64,000 bases of DNA from Arcanobacterium pluranimalium (GTDB lineage: Bacteria > Actinomycetota > Actinomycetes > Actinomycetales > Actinomycetaceae). The notes under the pieces were generated by a model. That model made no database searches. It was not told where the DNA came from and saw only the letters and a program-made list of their open reading frames with translations. Positions 34,872 to 45,358 of this stretch are shown here, in pieces. The translations under genes and the position numbers were made by a program. Location: assembly GCF_016907845.1 (NCBI RefSeq), contig NZ_JAFBCS010000001.1:1984001-2048000 (forward strand), written 5' to 3'. How positions within the stretch are numbered: the stretch's first letter is position 1; every line of letters begins with the position of its first letter.

Positions 34872-35185
34872 AGCTCAATCTTACATCTACTTGCGGCGCC
34901 TTTGAGCCCCACTGGTTTGTGTGCCACGTCGGTGTGGCAATCGTTGATCAGGTGTGGTTGCGCGTTGGAAAAATTCGCTAAAAATGGCTTTGAGCAGTGC
35001 AAATGAACTCTTGTGGCAAGTTTTCCACACCGTTCATACGCAACTTTCTCGCTTTTATTTATAACTGTAACAATACAAACACAATTTTTGGGAGTACTTC
35101 CCAAATAGTCCGCGGATTCCCTACTCAATCTGGCCATGGTAGCAAATCCTCCATATCGGTCATAATCTCACAAGGAAGTGAAGCA
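34872..35185. other. 314-bp divergent intergenic region
   Basis: It lies between the DUF6912-like gene (minus) and the Rv3235-like gene (plus). On the minus strand TAAGAT (34883-34878) is the leaderless -10 for the DUF6912-like gene. Towards the plus-strand gene there is an AT-rich stretch with TATAAC (35060-35065) as a possible -10 and the inverted repeat TTTGGGA-N5-TCCCAAA at 35087-35105. I see no further gene; an open frame through it (from 34997) lacks coding character before 35186. Confidence 0.4.
35087..35105. promoter_or_regulatory. Inverted repeat TTTGGGA-N5-TCCCAAA
   Basis: A perfect 7-bp dyad around GTACT, about 80 bp before the Rv3235-like gene. It has the shape of an operator for a dimeric regulator, but no regulator is assigned. 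Confidence 0.35.
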
Positions 35186-35932
35186 ATGGCTGCACAACTG
35201 GCGCTTGTCTCACCACCTCAGATCGACGAACCGACCGCTCCAATCCAGCTCTCACCTGCACCGGCACGGCTCTCACCTACACCGACTCAACTCACCCTAG
35301 TTTCGAGCAACGACGCTCCTGAGGTATCCATCAACCATCCGGTCTATCAAGAAACAGCAATAACATCCAAACTCCCCCGATCAAAACGGCATATTCTTCC
35401 CACGCACACTGAGGATAAAGAGACCACGCTACGGGCAGTTTCTGATCTAAAACCGGAAGAACTCACCACTGATACGTCAGAACTGAGCGATAAATACCTC
35501 TACGATCGCACTGCTTTTCACTCACATATCAACGATCCGTATACGCGCACATACTTCACACCGCGCCAACAGCTCAGTGTCGTTGAACCGATCCCAGACA
35601 ATCTCCCCTCGGCAGGAAATTTCGCCGCTTCGATATTATTGCAGGTCATTGAGATACTACTTGGGCACAGACCCGCCCGCCAGCTCCAAACATGGCTCAC
35701 GCCAGCAATATTCGACTCTCTGGCGCGCAGAGCAGAACTTGGCAACAAAATACAAGGAAAACCCACCAAAACCCTATCTCCTCGCATCTTGAAAACTCAC
35801 ACTTGCCAAATCAATGCTCATATTGCAGAGGTTTCTGCCGTCATACATGACGGCAGAAAAACCAGAGCCGCCGCACTTCGGCTCGAAGTGCGGCGGCAAA
35901 AATGGCATGTCACAGCTCTAGAAATTATCTAA
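35186..35932 (+). CDS. Rv3235 family (DUF6459-like) protein
   Basis: A 248-residue protein with a Pro/Thr/Ser-rich, probably disordered N-terminal half and a conserved C-terminal domain (AASILLQVIEILLGHRPARQ followed by LQTWLTPAIF, then AEVSAVIHDGRKTRAAALRL and WHVTALEII). This matches the actinobacterial Rv3235 family, which lies near secA in several genomes; its function is not established. The ATG at 35186 has AAGGAAGTG upstream; the longer open frame starting at 34997 is unsupported. Its coding end carries two perfect hairpins that look like the secA terminator. Confidence 0.75.
   Translation: MAAQLALVSPPQIDEPTAPIQLSPAPARLSPTPTQLTLVSSNDAPEVSINHPVYQETAITSKLPRSKRHILPTHTEDKETTLRAVSDLKPEELTTDTSELSDKYLYDRTAFHSHINDPYTRTYFTPRQQLSVVEPIPDNLPSAGNFAASILLQVIEILLGHRPARQLQTWLTPAIFDSLARRAELGNKIQGKPTKTLSPRILKTHTCQINAHIAEVSAVIHDGRKTRAAALRLEVRRQKWHVTALEII
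35832..35897 (-). terminator. Two tandem perfect hairpins inside the Rv3235-like coding end (secA side)
   Basis: Hairpin 1 pairs TTTCTGCCGTCAT (35832-35844) with its exact complement (35847-35859). Hairpin 2 pairs GCCGCCGCACTTCG (35867-35880) with its exact complement (35884-35897) around a 3-nt loop. On the minus strand hairpin 2 comes 58 nt after the secA stop and is followed by TCTGGTTTTT, a terminator layout. Both lie in frame within codons of about residues 216-238 of the convergent gene. Confidence 0.75.
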
Positions 35933-35955
35933 ATAAACATCGCTCACTGCCAGAT

Positions 35956-38796
35956 TTAGCGATTCTTCTTAGCTGCTTTCTTAGCTGCTCGGCGCTGTTC
36001 ACGATTCATCGTTGGCTGACCCGGCGTATCAGCAGCACCCTGCTGAATTCGCCCGCCACGATCATTGCGAGTTTCTGAGGTTTGAGAACCATCTTTAGCA
36101 GCCGAGGTGTACATCATCTTCGGTGCTTGAGTATCTTTCTTAATGCCCAGCAGCTTCTCAGCCATTGCCTGAGTCTGCTGGGAGGATCCCGCAAGCCGAA
36201 CGGCTGCCTGTGAGCCTTGAGCGTCCAATGCTGCCGGTGTTTCTACGCCAGCTGCAATATCGACTGATTGAGCCTGGTTCAACTCAGCAGCAAGGCGCTC
36301 ATCGCGCTCACTTGGAAGCTCAAAATTGAACAGATACTGCACAGTCTCAGAACGAATTGAATCGTTCATCAACTGGAACATCTGGTAGCCCTCTTGCTTA
36401 TATTCAACGAGCGGATCGCGCTGAGCCATCGCGCGCAAACCGATGCCCTCTTTGAGATAGTCCATCTCATACAGGTGCTCACGCCACTTGCGATCAAGCA
36501 CATTCAACAGCACTTGCCGCTCGATTTGACGCATCGTCTCATCGCCCAATTCTTCGGCACGCTCTTCGTAAATAGCATGTGCATCAGTGTGGAATTCTCC
36601 AATGAGATCCTCACGCGAAAGGTTCTTCATATCGCCGTAGTTCTCTTCAAACTCGGCGGCTGTAAATGATGGCGTGTAGTAACTCTTCATCGCCGTCCAT
36701 AGCGCGTCCAAGTCCCAGTCCTCAGGAGCACCAACAGTCTCAGAACGCACCACATCATCAATTGCAAAATCCACAAAAGATTCAATTTGAGCTTCGAGAT
36801 CTTCGCCATTCAAAATGCGACGCCGCTCATCGTATACAACCGTACGCTGCTCAGACATAACGTCGTCGTACTTCAACACGTTCTTGCGAATCTCGGCATT
36901 GCGCGCTTCGATCGCCGTTTGGGCTCGCTCAATAGCCTTAGACAGCAGCTTGAAGTCTAGTGCTTCATCTTCTGGCCCGTTCTTGAATGGCGCAGTTGCC
37001 CGCGAGTTCGCAAACAAACGCATGAGATCGTCGTCGAGCGAAAGATAGAAACGCGACTCGCCCGGATCGCCTTGACGTCCCGAGCGTCCACGCAGCTGGT
37101 TATCGATACGGCGTGACTCGTGCCGCTCTGAACCGAGCACGTACAAACCGCCCAATTCAACAACTTCATCGTGCTCTGCGGCCACGGTATCTTTGGCTTG
37201 AGCGAGCACCTCAGGCCACACTTTTTCGTACTCTTCAGCGTTCTCCTGCGGATCAAGACCTCGCTTCTCCATCAAAGACACTGCGATATGCTCAGCGTTA
37301 CCACCGAGCATGATGTCCGTTCCACGGCCAGCCATATTGGTTGCCACCGTAATGGCTCCCTTACGACCAGCCATAGCCACCACAGCGGCTTCACGTTCAT
37401 GCTGCTTAGCGTTGAGCACTTCGTGCGGAATATGAGCCTTTTTCAAAAGCTCAGAAAGCATCTCAGAATTTTCAACTGAAGCAGTACCAACCAGCACTGG
37501 CTGGCCTTTTTCATAACGCTGTTTGATATCTTCCACAATTGCGTGGAACTTACCGCGCGCTGTTGGGAATACCAAATCCGTTTGATCGATGCGAATCATC
37601 GGCCGGTTCGTTGGAATCGGCACCACGCCGATATTGTAGGTTGAGGCAAACTCTTCAGCTTCGGTTTCTGCCGTACCGGTCATACCAGAGAGTTTGTCGT
37701 ACAAACGGAAATAGTTTTGTAAGGTGATCGTGGCAAGAGTTTGGTTTTCCTCTTTGATCTCTACATTTTCCTTAGCTTCAATCGCCTGATGCATACCCTC
37801 GTTATAACGGCGCCCAGGCAGTACACGGCCAGTATGCTCGTCAACGATCAGCACTTCGCCATCGGCGACGATATAATCCTTATCGCGCGTGAAAAGCTCT
37901 TTTGCTTTGATCGCATTATTCAAATAACCAATCAGCGGCGTATTTACCGACTCGTAGAGGTTGTCGATACCTAGCAAATCCTCGACTGCGTCAATGCCCG
38001 GCTCCAAAATACCAACCGTGCGCTTCTTTTCGTCAACTTCATAGTCAACGTCTTTCCGCATCGACAACACAGCCTGGGCAAATGCGGTATACCACTTATT
38101 CGCATCGCCCTCAGCAGGACCCGAAATAATCAACGGGGTACGCGCCTCGTCGATCAAAATAGAATCGACTTCGTCGACGATAGCGAAGAAATGATCGCGC
38201 TGCACAAGACCATCAACTTCGCGCGCCATATTGTCGCGCAAATAGTCGAAACCGAACTCATTATTGGTGCCGTAGGTGATGTCAGCAGCGTATTCCCGAC
38301 GACGCTGTTCCGGCGTCAGCGAAGAAACGATACAGCCCGTCGTCATCCCTAAGAAACGGAATACGCGTCCCATCAGCTCGGACTGGTAGCTCGCCAAGTA
38401 ATCGTTCACCGTCACGATATGGACGCCGCGACCAGGAATCGCGTTGAGGTAAGCGGCGAGTGTGGCGACGAGCGTTTTACCTTCACCAGTTTTCATTTCA
38501 GCAATATTGCCCAAATGAAGAGCCGCTCCGCCCATAATCTGCACGTCATAATGACGCTGACCCAGCGTACGCACAGATGCTTCACGCACAGCAGCAAAAG
38601 CTTCCGGAAGCAGATCATCGAGGGTTTCCCCATCAACGTAACGCTTGCGGAACTCATCAGTTAAAGCGCGCAATTCCTCATCGGTGAGTTCTTTAAAATC
38701 ATCTTCCAAAAGATTCACTTGTTGGGTGATGCTGTTAAGCCGCTTGAGAGTGCGACCCTCCCCGGCTCGCAAAATCTTATTGAGAAACTTGCCCAC
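35956..38796 (-). CDS. secA: Preprotein translocase ATPase SecA
   Basis: SecA drives export of unfolded proteins through SecYEG. With the GTG at 38796 (AGGAG upstream; the protein then begins [19 protein letters not shown]) it is 946 residues. Visible motifs are Walker [12 protein letters not shown] (GEGKT about 104-108), the [16 protein letters not shown] Walker B region, [14 protein letters not shown] and [19 protein letters not shown]. The C-terminus ends in a Lys/Arg-rich [16 protein letters not shown] and lacks the cysteine zinc motif of E. coli SecA, as usual in actinobacterial SecA1. A TAGAAT box (38845-38840) is a possible -10. Confidence 0.97.
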   Translation of the reverse strand: MGKFLNKILRAGEGRTLKRLNSITQQVNLLEDDFKELTDEELRALTDEFRKRYVDGETLDDLLPEAFAAVREASVRTLGQRHYDVQIMGGAALHLGNIAEMKTGEGKTLVATLAAYLNAIPGRGVHIVTVNDYLASYQSELMGRVFRFLGMTTGCIVSSLTPEQRRREYAADITYGTNNEFGFDYLRDNMAREVDGLVQRDHFFAIVDEVDSILIDEARTPLIISGPAEGDANKWYTAFAQAVLSMRKDVDYEVDEKKRTVGILEPGIDAVEDLLGIDNLYESVNTPLIGYLNNAIKAKELFTRDKDYIVADGEVLIVDEHTGRVLPGRRYNEGMHQAIEAKENVEIKEENQTLATITLQNYFRLYDKLSGMTGTAETEAEEFASTYNIGVVPIPTNRPMIRIDQTDLVFPTARGKFHAIVEDIKQRYEKGQPVLVGTASVENSEMLSELLKKAHIPHEVLNAKQHEREAAVVAMAGRKGAITVATNMAGRGTDIMLGGNAEHIAVSLMEKRGLDPQENAEEYEKVWPEVLAQAKDTVAAEHDEVVELGGLYVLGSERHESRRIDNQLRGRSGRQGDPGESRFYLSLDDDLMRLFANSRATAPFKNGPEDEALDFKLLSKAIERAQTAIEARNAEIRKNVLKYDDVMSEQRTVVYDERRRILNGEDLEAQIESFVDFAIDDVVRSETVGAPEDWDLDALWTAMKSYYTPSFTAAEFEENYGDMKNLSREDLIGEFHTDAHAIYEERAEELGDETMRQIERQVLLNVLDRKWREHLYEMDYLKEGIGLRAMAQRDPLVEYKQEGYQMFQLMNDSIRSETVQYLFNFELPSERDERLAAELNQAQSVDIAAGVETPAALDAQGSQAAVRLAGSSQQTQAMAEKLLGIKKDTQAPKMMYTSAAKDGSQTSETRNDRGGRIQQGAADTPGQPTMNREQRRAAKKAAKKNR

Positions 38797-38906
38797 AACT
38801 ACTCCTGACGTTCTTCTGCCATTAGGCACGACCGAATATATTCTACGCTGTAAACAGTAATTTCAGAACTTCAGTATGGGGCGCTTCACTCTAGGCAAAG
38901 GCAAAA

Positions 38907-39917
38907 TCAGGCCATTCGGTCAACCATCGCAAAAGCGAAAGCAGACAGAGCCTCGCGCACCTCGCCATGCGGCAGCGATTCCAGTTCAGCTATCGCACCC
39001 TGCACCCATTCATGCGCCAGTTGGCGAGTCTGCTCCACTACAGCGTGATCGCGCAGACGATCGACTACCTCAGCGAGGTTATCTTCATTGAGAGACTCCG
39101 AATCCAGACGACGCAAAATCTCGACACCCTCCGAATCAAGAGTGCCTTCTTGTGCATATTTGCGCAACAGCAACGTCGGCATAGTAGAAACGTTCTCAAG
39201 CAAGTCCGTACCCGGCGTCTTCCCAGTGACCTCCTGCGTCGAAACTAAATCAATGACGTCGTCGGCAAGCTGGAACGCAACTCCAACTTTCTCCCCAAAA
39301 CGCGCCACAGCCTCGGCAAGCTCAGCTGAACCACCGGCCGAAAGCACACCATAACGCGCAGACGCGGCGATCAGTGAACCAGTTTTGTCGGCCAAGACTT
39401 GAATATAATGCTCGATAGGATCTTCGCCCTCACGCGGACCTACCGTCTCATGCAACTGCCCCACGCAAAGCCGCTCAAAGGTGGTAGCGTGCAAAAGCAC
39501 CGCCTGCGGGCCCAGCTTTGCCACAATCGCCGAAGCCCGAGCAAAAAGCACATCACCAGCCATAATGGCCGAGGAATTGCCAAATACGTACTGAGCCGAT
39601 GGAACTCCGCGCCGCAATGGCGCCTCGTCCATAACGTCGTCGTGATAGAGCGAAGCAAGGTGCGTCAACTCTACAACAAGCGCAGAGTCCACAACTTCAT
39701 GGTTGAGCGGATCAGGCCCAAGCTCCGACGTTAACAGGCACAGCAGCGGGCGCAAGCGTTTACCGCCGGCCACGGCAAGATGCGAGGTGGCAGCATCAAC
39801 AACGAGGTCATCAATGCGCACCACATCTTGCAGTTCAGTTTCAACCCCATCGAGTCGTTTCGATAGGCGCGAACCTAAATCGCCGTGGCCGGCGAGTAAA
39901 TCGGAAAATGCACTCAC
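38907..39917 (-). CDS. Polyprenyl diphosphate synthase (menaquinone side chain)
   Basis: A trans-prenyltransferase that builds the isoprenoid tail. The 336-residue protein has the first aspartate-rich motif YHDDVMDEAPLRRG (D93-D97), GGKRLRP upstream of it, and the second aspartate-rich motif QLADDVIDL (about 215). Its position as the last gene of the nuo operon, within a block of menaquinone genes, indicates that it makes the quinone tail; the chain length cannot be read safely. It overlaps nuoN by 4 bp, with AAGGATCC before its GTG start. Confidence 0.92.
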   Translation of the reverse strand: MSAFSDLLAGHGDLGSRLSKRLDGVETELQDVVRIDDLVVDAATSHLAVAGGKRLRPLLCLLTSELGPDPLNHEVVDSALVVELTHLASLYHDDVMDEAPLRRGVPSAQYVFGNSSAIMAGDVLFARASAIVAKLGPQAVLLHATTFERLCVGQLHETVGPREGEDPIEHYIQVLADKTGSLIAASARYGVLSAGGSAELAEAVARFGEKVGVAFQLADDVIDLVSTQEVTGKTPGTDLLENVSTMPTLLLRKYAQEGTLDSEGVEILRRLDSESLNEDNLAEVVDRLRDHAVVEQTRQLAHEWVQGAIAELESLPHGEVREALSAFAFAMVDRMA

Positions 39918-41524
39918 GCGAAGGATCCTTGCATAAGATCAAGTACTGAGCCTGGAAGCAGACCCAGTGCGATGGTCAAAACAACAGCAATAGCGATTGC
40001 AATAATCGCCATACCCTCTGATTGTACAACCTCCACGTCGTCAGCTGGTTCAGTGAAGAACATCAACTGCACGAGTCGGAAGTAGAAGAACGCGGTAGCA
40101 GCCGAAGCCAGCACTGCGATAACCACCAAAATCACTTCGCCACTAGCAATACCGGCGCGGAAAACTTCAAATTTTCCAATGAAGCCACCCGTGAGTGGAA
40201 TACCGGCAAACGACAGCAAGAAAATGAGCATGGAAGCTGCTAAGAACGGCGATCGCTTGCCTAAACCTGCCCACTTTTCCAGCTTGGTAGCTTCGCCGAG
40301 AATCTTGCCCTCGGTGTCGCGCTCACGCACTAGAGTGACGATAGCAAAAGCACCTACCGTGGCAATGCCATAAGCAAGCAGGTAGAACAGCACTGAAGAC
40401 ATCGTCTGCGAGTACGTCTGCGGAGTCATATTCACGGTTCGGATCGCATTGACGGCAATCAGGATAAAGCCAGCGTGCGCAATTGATGAATACGCCAACA
40501 AGCGCTTAATATCCGATTGGATCAAGCCCAAGACCGTACCCACGATAATTGTGGCAATAATGACGATCCACATAAACACATTCAGCGAAGCAGAGGCGGT
40601 AGCAGCGACGTAGAGCATCACTCGCAAAAGTGCGATAAATGCTGCAGCCTTAGTACCAGCAGCCATGAAACCGGTGATCGGAGTAGGCGCACCCTGGTAA
40701 ACGTCCGGCGTCCAGGAGTGGAACGGTGCGGCACCCACCTTGAACAGCAGGCCGATCACGACCATCGCCACGCCCATCACCAAAATAGCGCCCTGCACAC
40801 GCTGACCTTGAATCGCCAGTTGCAAAATTTCATTAAAGACGAGCGTGCCGGTTGAGCCGTAAATGAAAGCTGCGCCCATGAGGAAGATCGCCGATGAGAA
40901 AGCACCGAGCAGGAAGTATTTCATTGCAGCTTCCTGCGAGAGCAAACGACGACGACGCGCGGTTGCGCACAACACGTACAGCGGTAGCGAAAGCACTTCG
41001 AGCGCAATGAACAGCGTAAGCAAATCAAATGCCGACGTAAATGCCATCATTCCGCCCACGGCAAAGAGAGCCAATGGGAAGATTTCCGACTGTTCACGCC
41101 CAGCTGCAGCTGACTCCCGCTCCTGGGCAGATCCCGGACGGGTAGCCGCCGAAGCAGCAAATGCTCCCTCACGAGTCTGCGTGCGATCGGCAATCACTAA
41201 GAAAGCAAGAATCGAGGCGATGAGAATGATTCCTTGGCCGATTAAAGAGAAACCATCTTCAACCAGCGAAATTCCCACGAACCCACGCTGAGTTTGCACT
41301 GCCGAAAGCGGATTAGTGGCCAAACCATTATCGGTGTGAATCTCAGTCCAACGCCATACCACAGAAACGAGCGCCGCAGCTAGAGCAACTAATGTGAGCA
41401 CAACTTGTGTGCCACGGCGAATGTTGCGCGGCAAGAAAGCTTCCAACAGCGTCGAGAAAACAGCTGTTCCCAAAACGATAAGCAGTGGAAGAACTGCTAC
41501 CCATTGAATGACAGTAGTAGTCAC
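39914..41524 (-). CDS. nuoN: NADH-quinone oxidoreductase subunit N
   Basis: A proton-pumping antiporter-like membrane subunit of complex I. The 536-residue protein has about 14 membrane spans and the family signatures FTSAFDLLTLFIALEVLSLP, KYFLLGAFSSAIFLMG, KVGAAPFHSWTPDVYQGAPT and LLAYSSIAHAGFIL. The GTG start overlaps the nuoM stop (GTGA) with AAGGAG upstream. It closes the complex I part of the operon. Confidence 0.95.
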   Translation of the reverse strand: MTTTVIQWVAVLPLLIVLGTAVFSTLLEAFLPRNIRRGTQVVLTLVALAAALVSVVWRWTEIHTDNGLATNPLSAVQTQRGFVGISLVEDGFSLIGQGIILIASILAFLVIADRTQTREGAFAASAATRPGSAQERESAAAGREQSEIFPLALFAVGGMMAFTSAFDLLTLFIALEVLSLPLYVLCATARRRRLLSQEAAMKYFLLGAFSSAIFLMGAAFIYGSTGTLVFNEILQLAIQGQRVQGAILVMGVAMVVIGLLFKVGAAPFHSWTPDVYQGAPTPITGFMAAGTKAAAFIALLRVMLYVAATASASLNVFMWIVIIATIIVGTVLGLIQSDIKRLLAYSSIAHAGFILIAVNAIRTVNMTPQTYSQTMSSVLFYLLAYGIATVGAFAIVTLVRERDTEGKILGEATKLEKWAGLGKRSPFLAASMLIFLLSFAGIPLTGGFIGKFEVFRAGIASGEVILVVIAVLASAATAFFYFRLVQLMFFTEPADDVEVVQSEGMAIIAIAIAVVLTIALGLLPGSVLDLMQGSFA

Positions 41525-43074
41525 TTGATTTCTCCTTCGGAAACAACAGAAATATTGGCATCCTTATCTAAGAACTGCGGAGCTGAAATCGTCTGCTCCA
41601 CCGTGTTCTTGAAGTATGGATTGACGAAGTTAGTGACCGCATTGGGATAGAAGCCCAGCACTAACATAGCGCAGATGAGCAATCCCATCACCAATTTTTC
41701 ACGAGCATTAAGATCCTCAGCGAGCAATTCCGGACGCGGTCCAGTAAACACTCGTTGGTATGGAAGCAAAATGTACAGCGCTGCGAGCACGACTCCAGAT
41801 ACCGCAAATACTGCAACTACTGGATTAACGCGGAACGTGCCAACCAGAACCATATATTCTGGAACGAAACCTGAAAGTCCAGGCAGAGCGATAGTTGCCA
41901 GACCAGAGATGAGGAAAGTTCCCGCAAGCACTGGAGTGACGCGCTGCCAACCGCCATATTTGGCAATCGAATAGCTTCCACCACGCTTGCCAAGGAATCC
42001 CACCACGAGGAACAGACCAGCAGTTCCGACACCGTGCGCCACCATGTAGAGAATCGCACCAGTCATTGCCAATTGCGATCCGCTGAAAATACCAATCACC
42101 ATAAAACCAAAGTGAGATACCGAGGTGTAGGCAATGAGGCGCATGAGATCATCGGAGCTGATCGCCATGAGTGCGCCCCAAATGATCGAAATAATTGCCA
42201 GCGCGATAATAATTGGAGCTGCCAGATTAGCTGCTGATGGGAACAGCGGTAAACAGATGGCAATCATACCGTAGGTGCCGAGCTTATCCAGCACGCCGAC
42301 CAAGAGCGTCGACGTACCAGCAGGTGCTTCTGCAGTGGTATCAGGCAGCCAAGTATGAACTGGCCACATTGGCGCCTTGATCGCGAAAGCGATGAAGAAC
42401 GAGAGGAAGATCCACATCTGCGTCGACTGCGAAGCGTTGAATCCTTGCGCCAGCGTATCGATCATGTAGCCTGATTTTCCGCCTGGTCCATAGACGTAAA
42501 CCGCGATCACACCGACCAGCATGATCAATCCGCCCAAAATGGAATAGAGCAAGAATTTCATTGCAGCCCGACGACGATTCGCTCCCCCGTAATTTCCAAT
42601 GAGGAAGTACATCGGTACGATCATCAATTCGAACAGCACGTAGAAAACGAACACATCGCGCACGACAAAGAGCGCAATCATGATCGCTTCGAGGAACAAA
42701 ATCCACGCCATGTAGCTACCGGAGCGATCGTCGTCGAAATCATTCCACGCTGCGAGAATAACTACTGGCACCAAGAAAGTGGCGAGCGCGATCATCACGG
42801 CGCTAATTCCGTTGAGTGCCCACGATAGCGATACGCCAATTTGTGGAATCCAACGGTACGTTTCGACCAATTGGTTCGTTTCAGCGTTGGGAATGGAGAA
42901 CTGCGTCATGAGCACTGCCAGGAACAGCCCAAGGACCAGGACTGATACCGCAAGTGCAAAGCCTTTCCCAGCTTTTCGTAAAGGCTTGATGGCCGCGAGC
43001 AAAATTGCGCCAACAAGCGGTAGCAGCACGAGAGTGGTGAGCCACGGGAACGTAGCCTCAATAACTGGTTGCAT
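41521..43074 (-). CDS. nuoM: NADH-quinone oxidoreductase subunit M
   Basis: Second antiporter-like subunit of complex I, 517 residues from the ATG at 43074 (GGAAGGA upstream). The earlier in-frame start at 43209 would overlap nuoL and is unlikely. Motifs include VFYVLFELMIVPMYFLIG, KAPMWPVHTWLPDTTAEAP, and RLIAYTSVSHFGFMVIG around transmembrane helices 5-9. About 14 membrane spans. It lies between nuoL and nuoN in conserved order. Confidence 0.95.
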   Translation of the reverse strand: MQPVIEATFPWLTTLVLLPLVGAILLAAIKPLRKAGKGFALAVSVLVLGLFLAVLMTQFSIPNAETNQLVETYRWIPQIGVSLSWALNGISAVMIALATFLVPVVILAAWNDFDDDRSGSYMAWILFLEAIMIALFVVRDVFVFYVLFELMIVPMYFLIGNYGGANRRRAAMKFLLYSILGGLIMLVGVIAVYVYGPGGKSGYMIDTLAQGFNASQSTQMWIFLSFFIAFAIKAPMWPVHTWLPDTTAEAPAGTSTLLVGVLDKLGTYGMIAICLPLFPSAANLAAPIIIALAIISIIWGALMAISSDDLMRLIAYTSVSHFGFMVIGIFSGSQLAMTGAILYMVAHGVGTAGLFLVVGFLGKRGGSYSIAKYGGWQRVTPVLAGTFLISGLATIALPGLSGFVPEYMVLVGTFRVNPVVAVFAVSGVVLAALYILLPYQRVFTGPRPELLAEDLNAREKLVMGLLICAMLVLGFYPNAVTNFVNPYFKNTVEQTISAPQFLDKDANISVVSEGEIK

Positions 43075-43094
43075 TACCTTTATTCCTTCCAAAC

Positions 43095-45059
43095 TCACAA
43101 TGCCGATACCAATGCCACCGTCAGTGCGATAACCACACCAACGACGAAGTAGCTTGCATAACTGCGAGCATAACCGTTTTGGAGCTTGCCAATGAAGCGT
43201 CCAAACCACGGCAGGGCCTTGCCGGTTCCCTCTGCCACGCCGTCAACCAATACGCGATCCACCACGGAGGTTCCATCCATAAGCGCGATACCAGGCTTCA
43301 TGAATACCGATTCATTGAACAGATCCTGGTAAAGATCTTGGCGAGCGGCACGAGTGAGGGCAGAGCCAATCGGAGCAGCCTTTGGTGTAGCCGCCGCAAC
43401 GTACATCTTCCACGCCACAGCCACGCCGACTGCCACAACTACCAGCGTCACCACCGAAATCACGAGAATCGGAAGTACCGGCTCGCCGTGCTCTGCATGC
43501 CCAATCACTGGTTCAAGCCAGGTGAGGAATCCGAGGTAATTCAAAGCCGCACCGAGTCCAAGCGAACCGAGTGCCAAAATCGCCATCGGAATCCACATGA
43601 GCGCAGATGGATCGTGTGGGTGCTTCGCATCGGGACCGTCATGATCCCAACGTTCTTCACCCAAGAAGATCATGAAGACCATACGCGACATGTAGAACGC
43701 AGTCAGTCCAGCTACAAGCACCGTGATCGTTCCAAATACCCACGGCAAGGCTCCCTCACCAGTGAATGCAGCTTCAATGATTTTGTCTTTTGAATAGAAT
43801 CCCGAGAGGAATGGGAAACCGATGATGGCAAGATAACCTGCCATGAATGTGTAGAACGTGATCTTCATGTGCTTACCAAGACCACCGAAACCACGCATAT
43901 TGACTTCGTCGTTCATACCGTGCATCACAGCTCCCGCACCCAAGAACATATTTGCCTTGAAGAAGCCGTGCGTCACCAGGTGGAAAATCGCGAACCCTGC
44001 TCCAACTGGGCCGAGTCCTGCCGAGAGCATCATATAGCCGATCTGCGACATCGTCGAAGCTGCCAAGACTTTCTTCATATCGTCTTTAGCAGCGCCAACG
44101 ATAGCTCCGAACACCAAAGTGATCAGACCAATAATTGCGACGGCCAGGGCTGCAGTAGGTGCGGCCACGTAGATTGCGCCCGAGCGAACCATCAGGTAGA
44201 CGCCAGCCGTAACCATCGTTGCTGCGTGAATGAGCGCCGAAACTGGAGTTGGACCAGCCATAGCATCCCCAAGCCACGCTTGCAGTGGGAACTGTGCTGA
44301 TTTACCACATGCGGCGACCAGCAAGAAAATGCCAATAAACGTGAGCGTTGCTTGGTTTGCTGAAGCCACGCCCTTATTGACCGTTACAAAATCGACTCCG
44401 CCAAAATTCGCAACCATCGCCATCATCGCAATGAGCAATCCAAGATCACCCACGCGGTTCATCACGAATGCTTTCTTACCTGCGGTAGCGTACTCAGGAA
44501 CGTTGTTCCAGAACGAAATGAGCAGGTAGGAGGCCAGACCAACGCCTTCCCAACCAAAGAACAAGGTGAGGTAGGAGTTGCCGAGCACGAGCAAAAGCAT
44601 CGCGGCCACAAACAAATTGAGGTAGGCAAAGAAACGACGACGAGCGACGTCGTGCTCCATATACGAGACAGAGTAAATGTGAATCAGTGTGCCAACGAAC
44701 GTTACCAACAGAACGAAAGTAATCGACAACGGATCGACGCGTGTACCAAAACTGACACTGAGTCCCGGAGCGGCAACCCAATCGTAGAGCTTAGATTCTA
44801 CAACCCGTTGCGTTGCGTCTAAAGACAACAGCTGGAGGAACGTTGCCAAACCGAGCGCAAAAGACGCCGTCGATGCAAGAACCGCTAACCAATGCCCCCA
44901 CTTATCGGCGGCCTTGCCAGCCACAAGCAAGAAAGCACAAGACAACAGCGGAATTGCTACCGTGAGCCAGATCATTCCGGCCGCACCCGTTGCTGGTACA
45001 ACAGCAACATCAGACATGGAAAGGAATCCACTAGTCAAAAGGATCACACCTGCTTCCAT
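43095..45059 (-). CDS. nuoL: NADH-quinone oxidoreductase subunit L
   Basis: The largest antiporter-like subunit, which carries the long lateral helix. The 654-residue protein has FFGWEGVGLASYLLISFWN, KSAQFPLQAWLGDAMAGPTP followed by VSALIHAATMVTAGVYL, and VLAASTMSQIGYMML. The start is uncertain: the ATG at 45059 overlaps the nuoK stop (TGATG), while the internal ATG at 45017 would remove 14 residues. Neither has a strong ribosome-binding site, so coupling from nuoK is the better explanation. Confidence 0.95.
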   Translation of the reverse strand: MEAGVILLTSGFLSMSDVAVVPATGAAGMIWLTVAIPLLSCAFLLVAGKAADKWGHWLAVLASTASFALGLATFLQLLSLDATQRVVESKLYDWVAAPGLSVSFGTRVDPLSITFVLLVTFVGTLIHIYSVSYMEHDVARRRFFAYLNLFVAAMLLLVLGNSYLTLFFGWEGVGLASYLLISFWNNVPEYATAGKKAFVMNRVGDLGLLIAMMAMVANFGGVDFVTVNKGVASANQATLTFIGIFLLVAACGKSAQFPLQAWLGDAMAGPTPVSALIHAATMVTAGVYLMVRSGAIYVAAPTAALAVAIIGLITLVFGAIVGAAKDDMKKVLAASTMSQIGYMMLSAGLGPVGAGFAIFHLVTHGFFKANMFLGAGAVMHGMNDEVNMRGFGGLGKHMKITFYTFMAGYLAIIGFPFLSGFYSKDKIIEAAFTGEGALPWVFGTITVLVAGLTAFYMSRMVFMIFLGEERWDHDGPDAKHPHDPSALMWIPMAILALGSLGLGAALNYLGFLTWLEPVIGHAEHGEPVLPILVISVVTLVVVAVGVAVAWKMYVAAATPKAAPIGSALTRAARQDLYQDLFNESVFMKPGIALMDGTSVVDRVLVDGVAEGTGKALPWFGRFIGKLQNGYARSYASYFVVGVVIALTVALVSAL

Positions 45060-45358
45060 CAGTTTTTCATGAGGTTTGCACCGTCAAGCGATGCAGACCT
45101 GCGGGTACGGAATACGGACACGATAATGGCAAGACCCACCACGACTTCCGCGGCCGCCACAACCATCACGAAGAATGCAAATACTTGACCCTCTAAGTTG
45201 CCCCACATGCGGGAGAACGTAATGAATGCCAAGTTGCAAGAGTTGAGCATAATTTCAACGCCTAAAAGCGCAATCACGCCATTACGACGAGTTAGAACCG
45301 TCGCTCCACCGATCACAAACAGAACCAGTGCCAAGACGATATAGAACATCAGGTTCAT
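45059..45358 (-). CDS. nuoK: NADH-quinone oxidoreductase subunit K
   Basis: A 99-residue membrane subunit with three spans, starting [18 protein letters not shown], and with the conserved glutamates in [16 protein letters not shown] and [13 protein letters not shown] that form the proton path. Its start overlaps the nuoJ stop by one base, and its stop overlaps nuoL likewise, so the three are translated together. Confidence 0.95.
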   Translation of the reverse strand: MNLMFYIVLALVLFVIGGATVLTRRNGVIALLGVEIMLNSCNLAFITFSRMWGNLEGQVFAFFVMVVAAAEVVVGLAIIVSVFRTRRSASLDGANLMKN

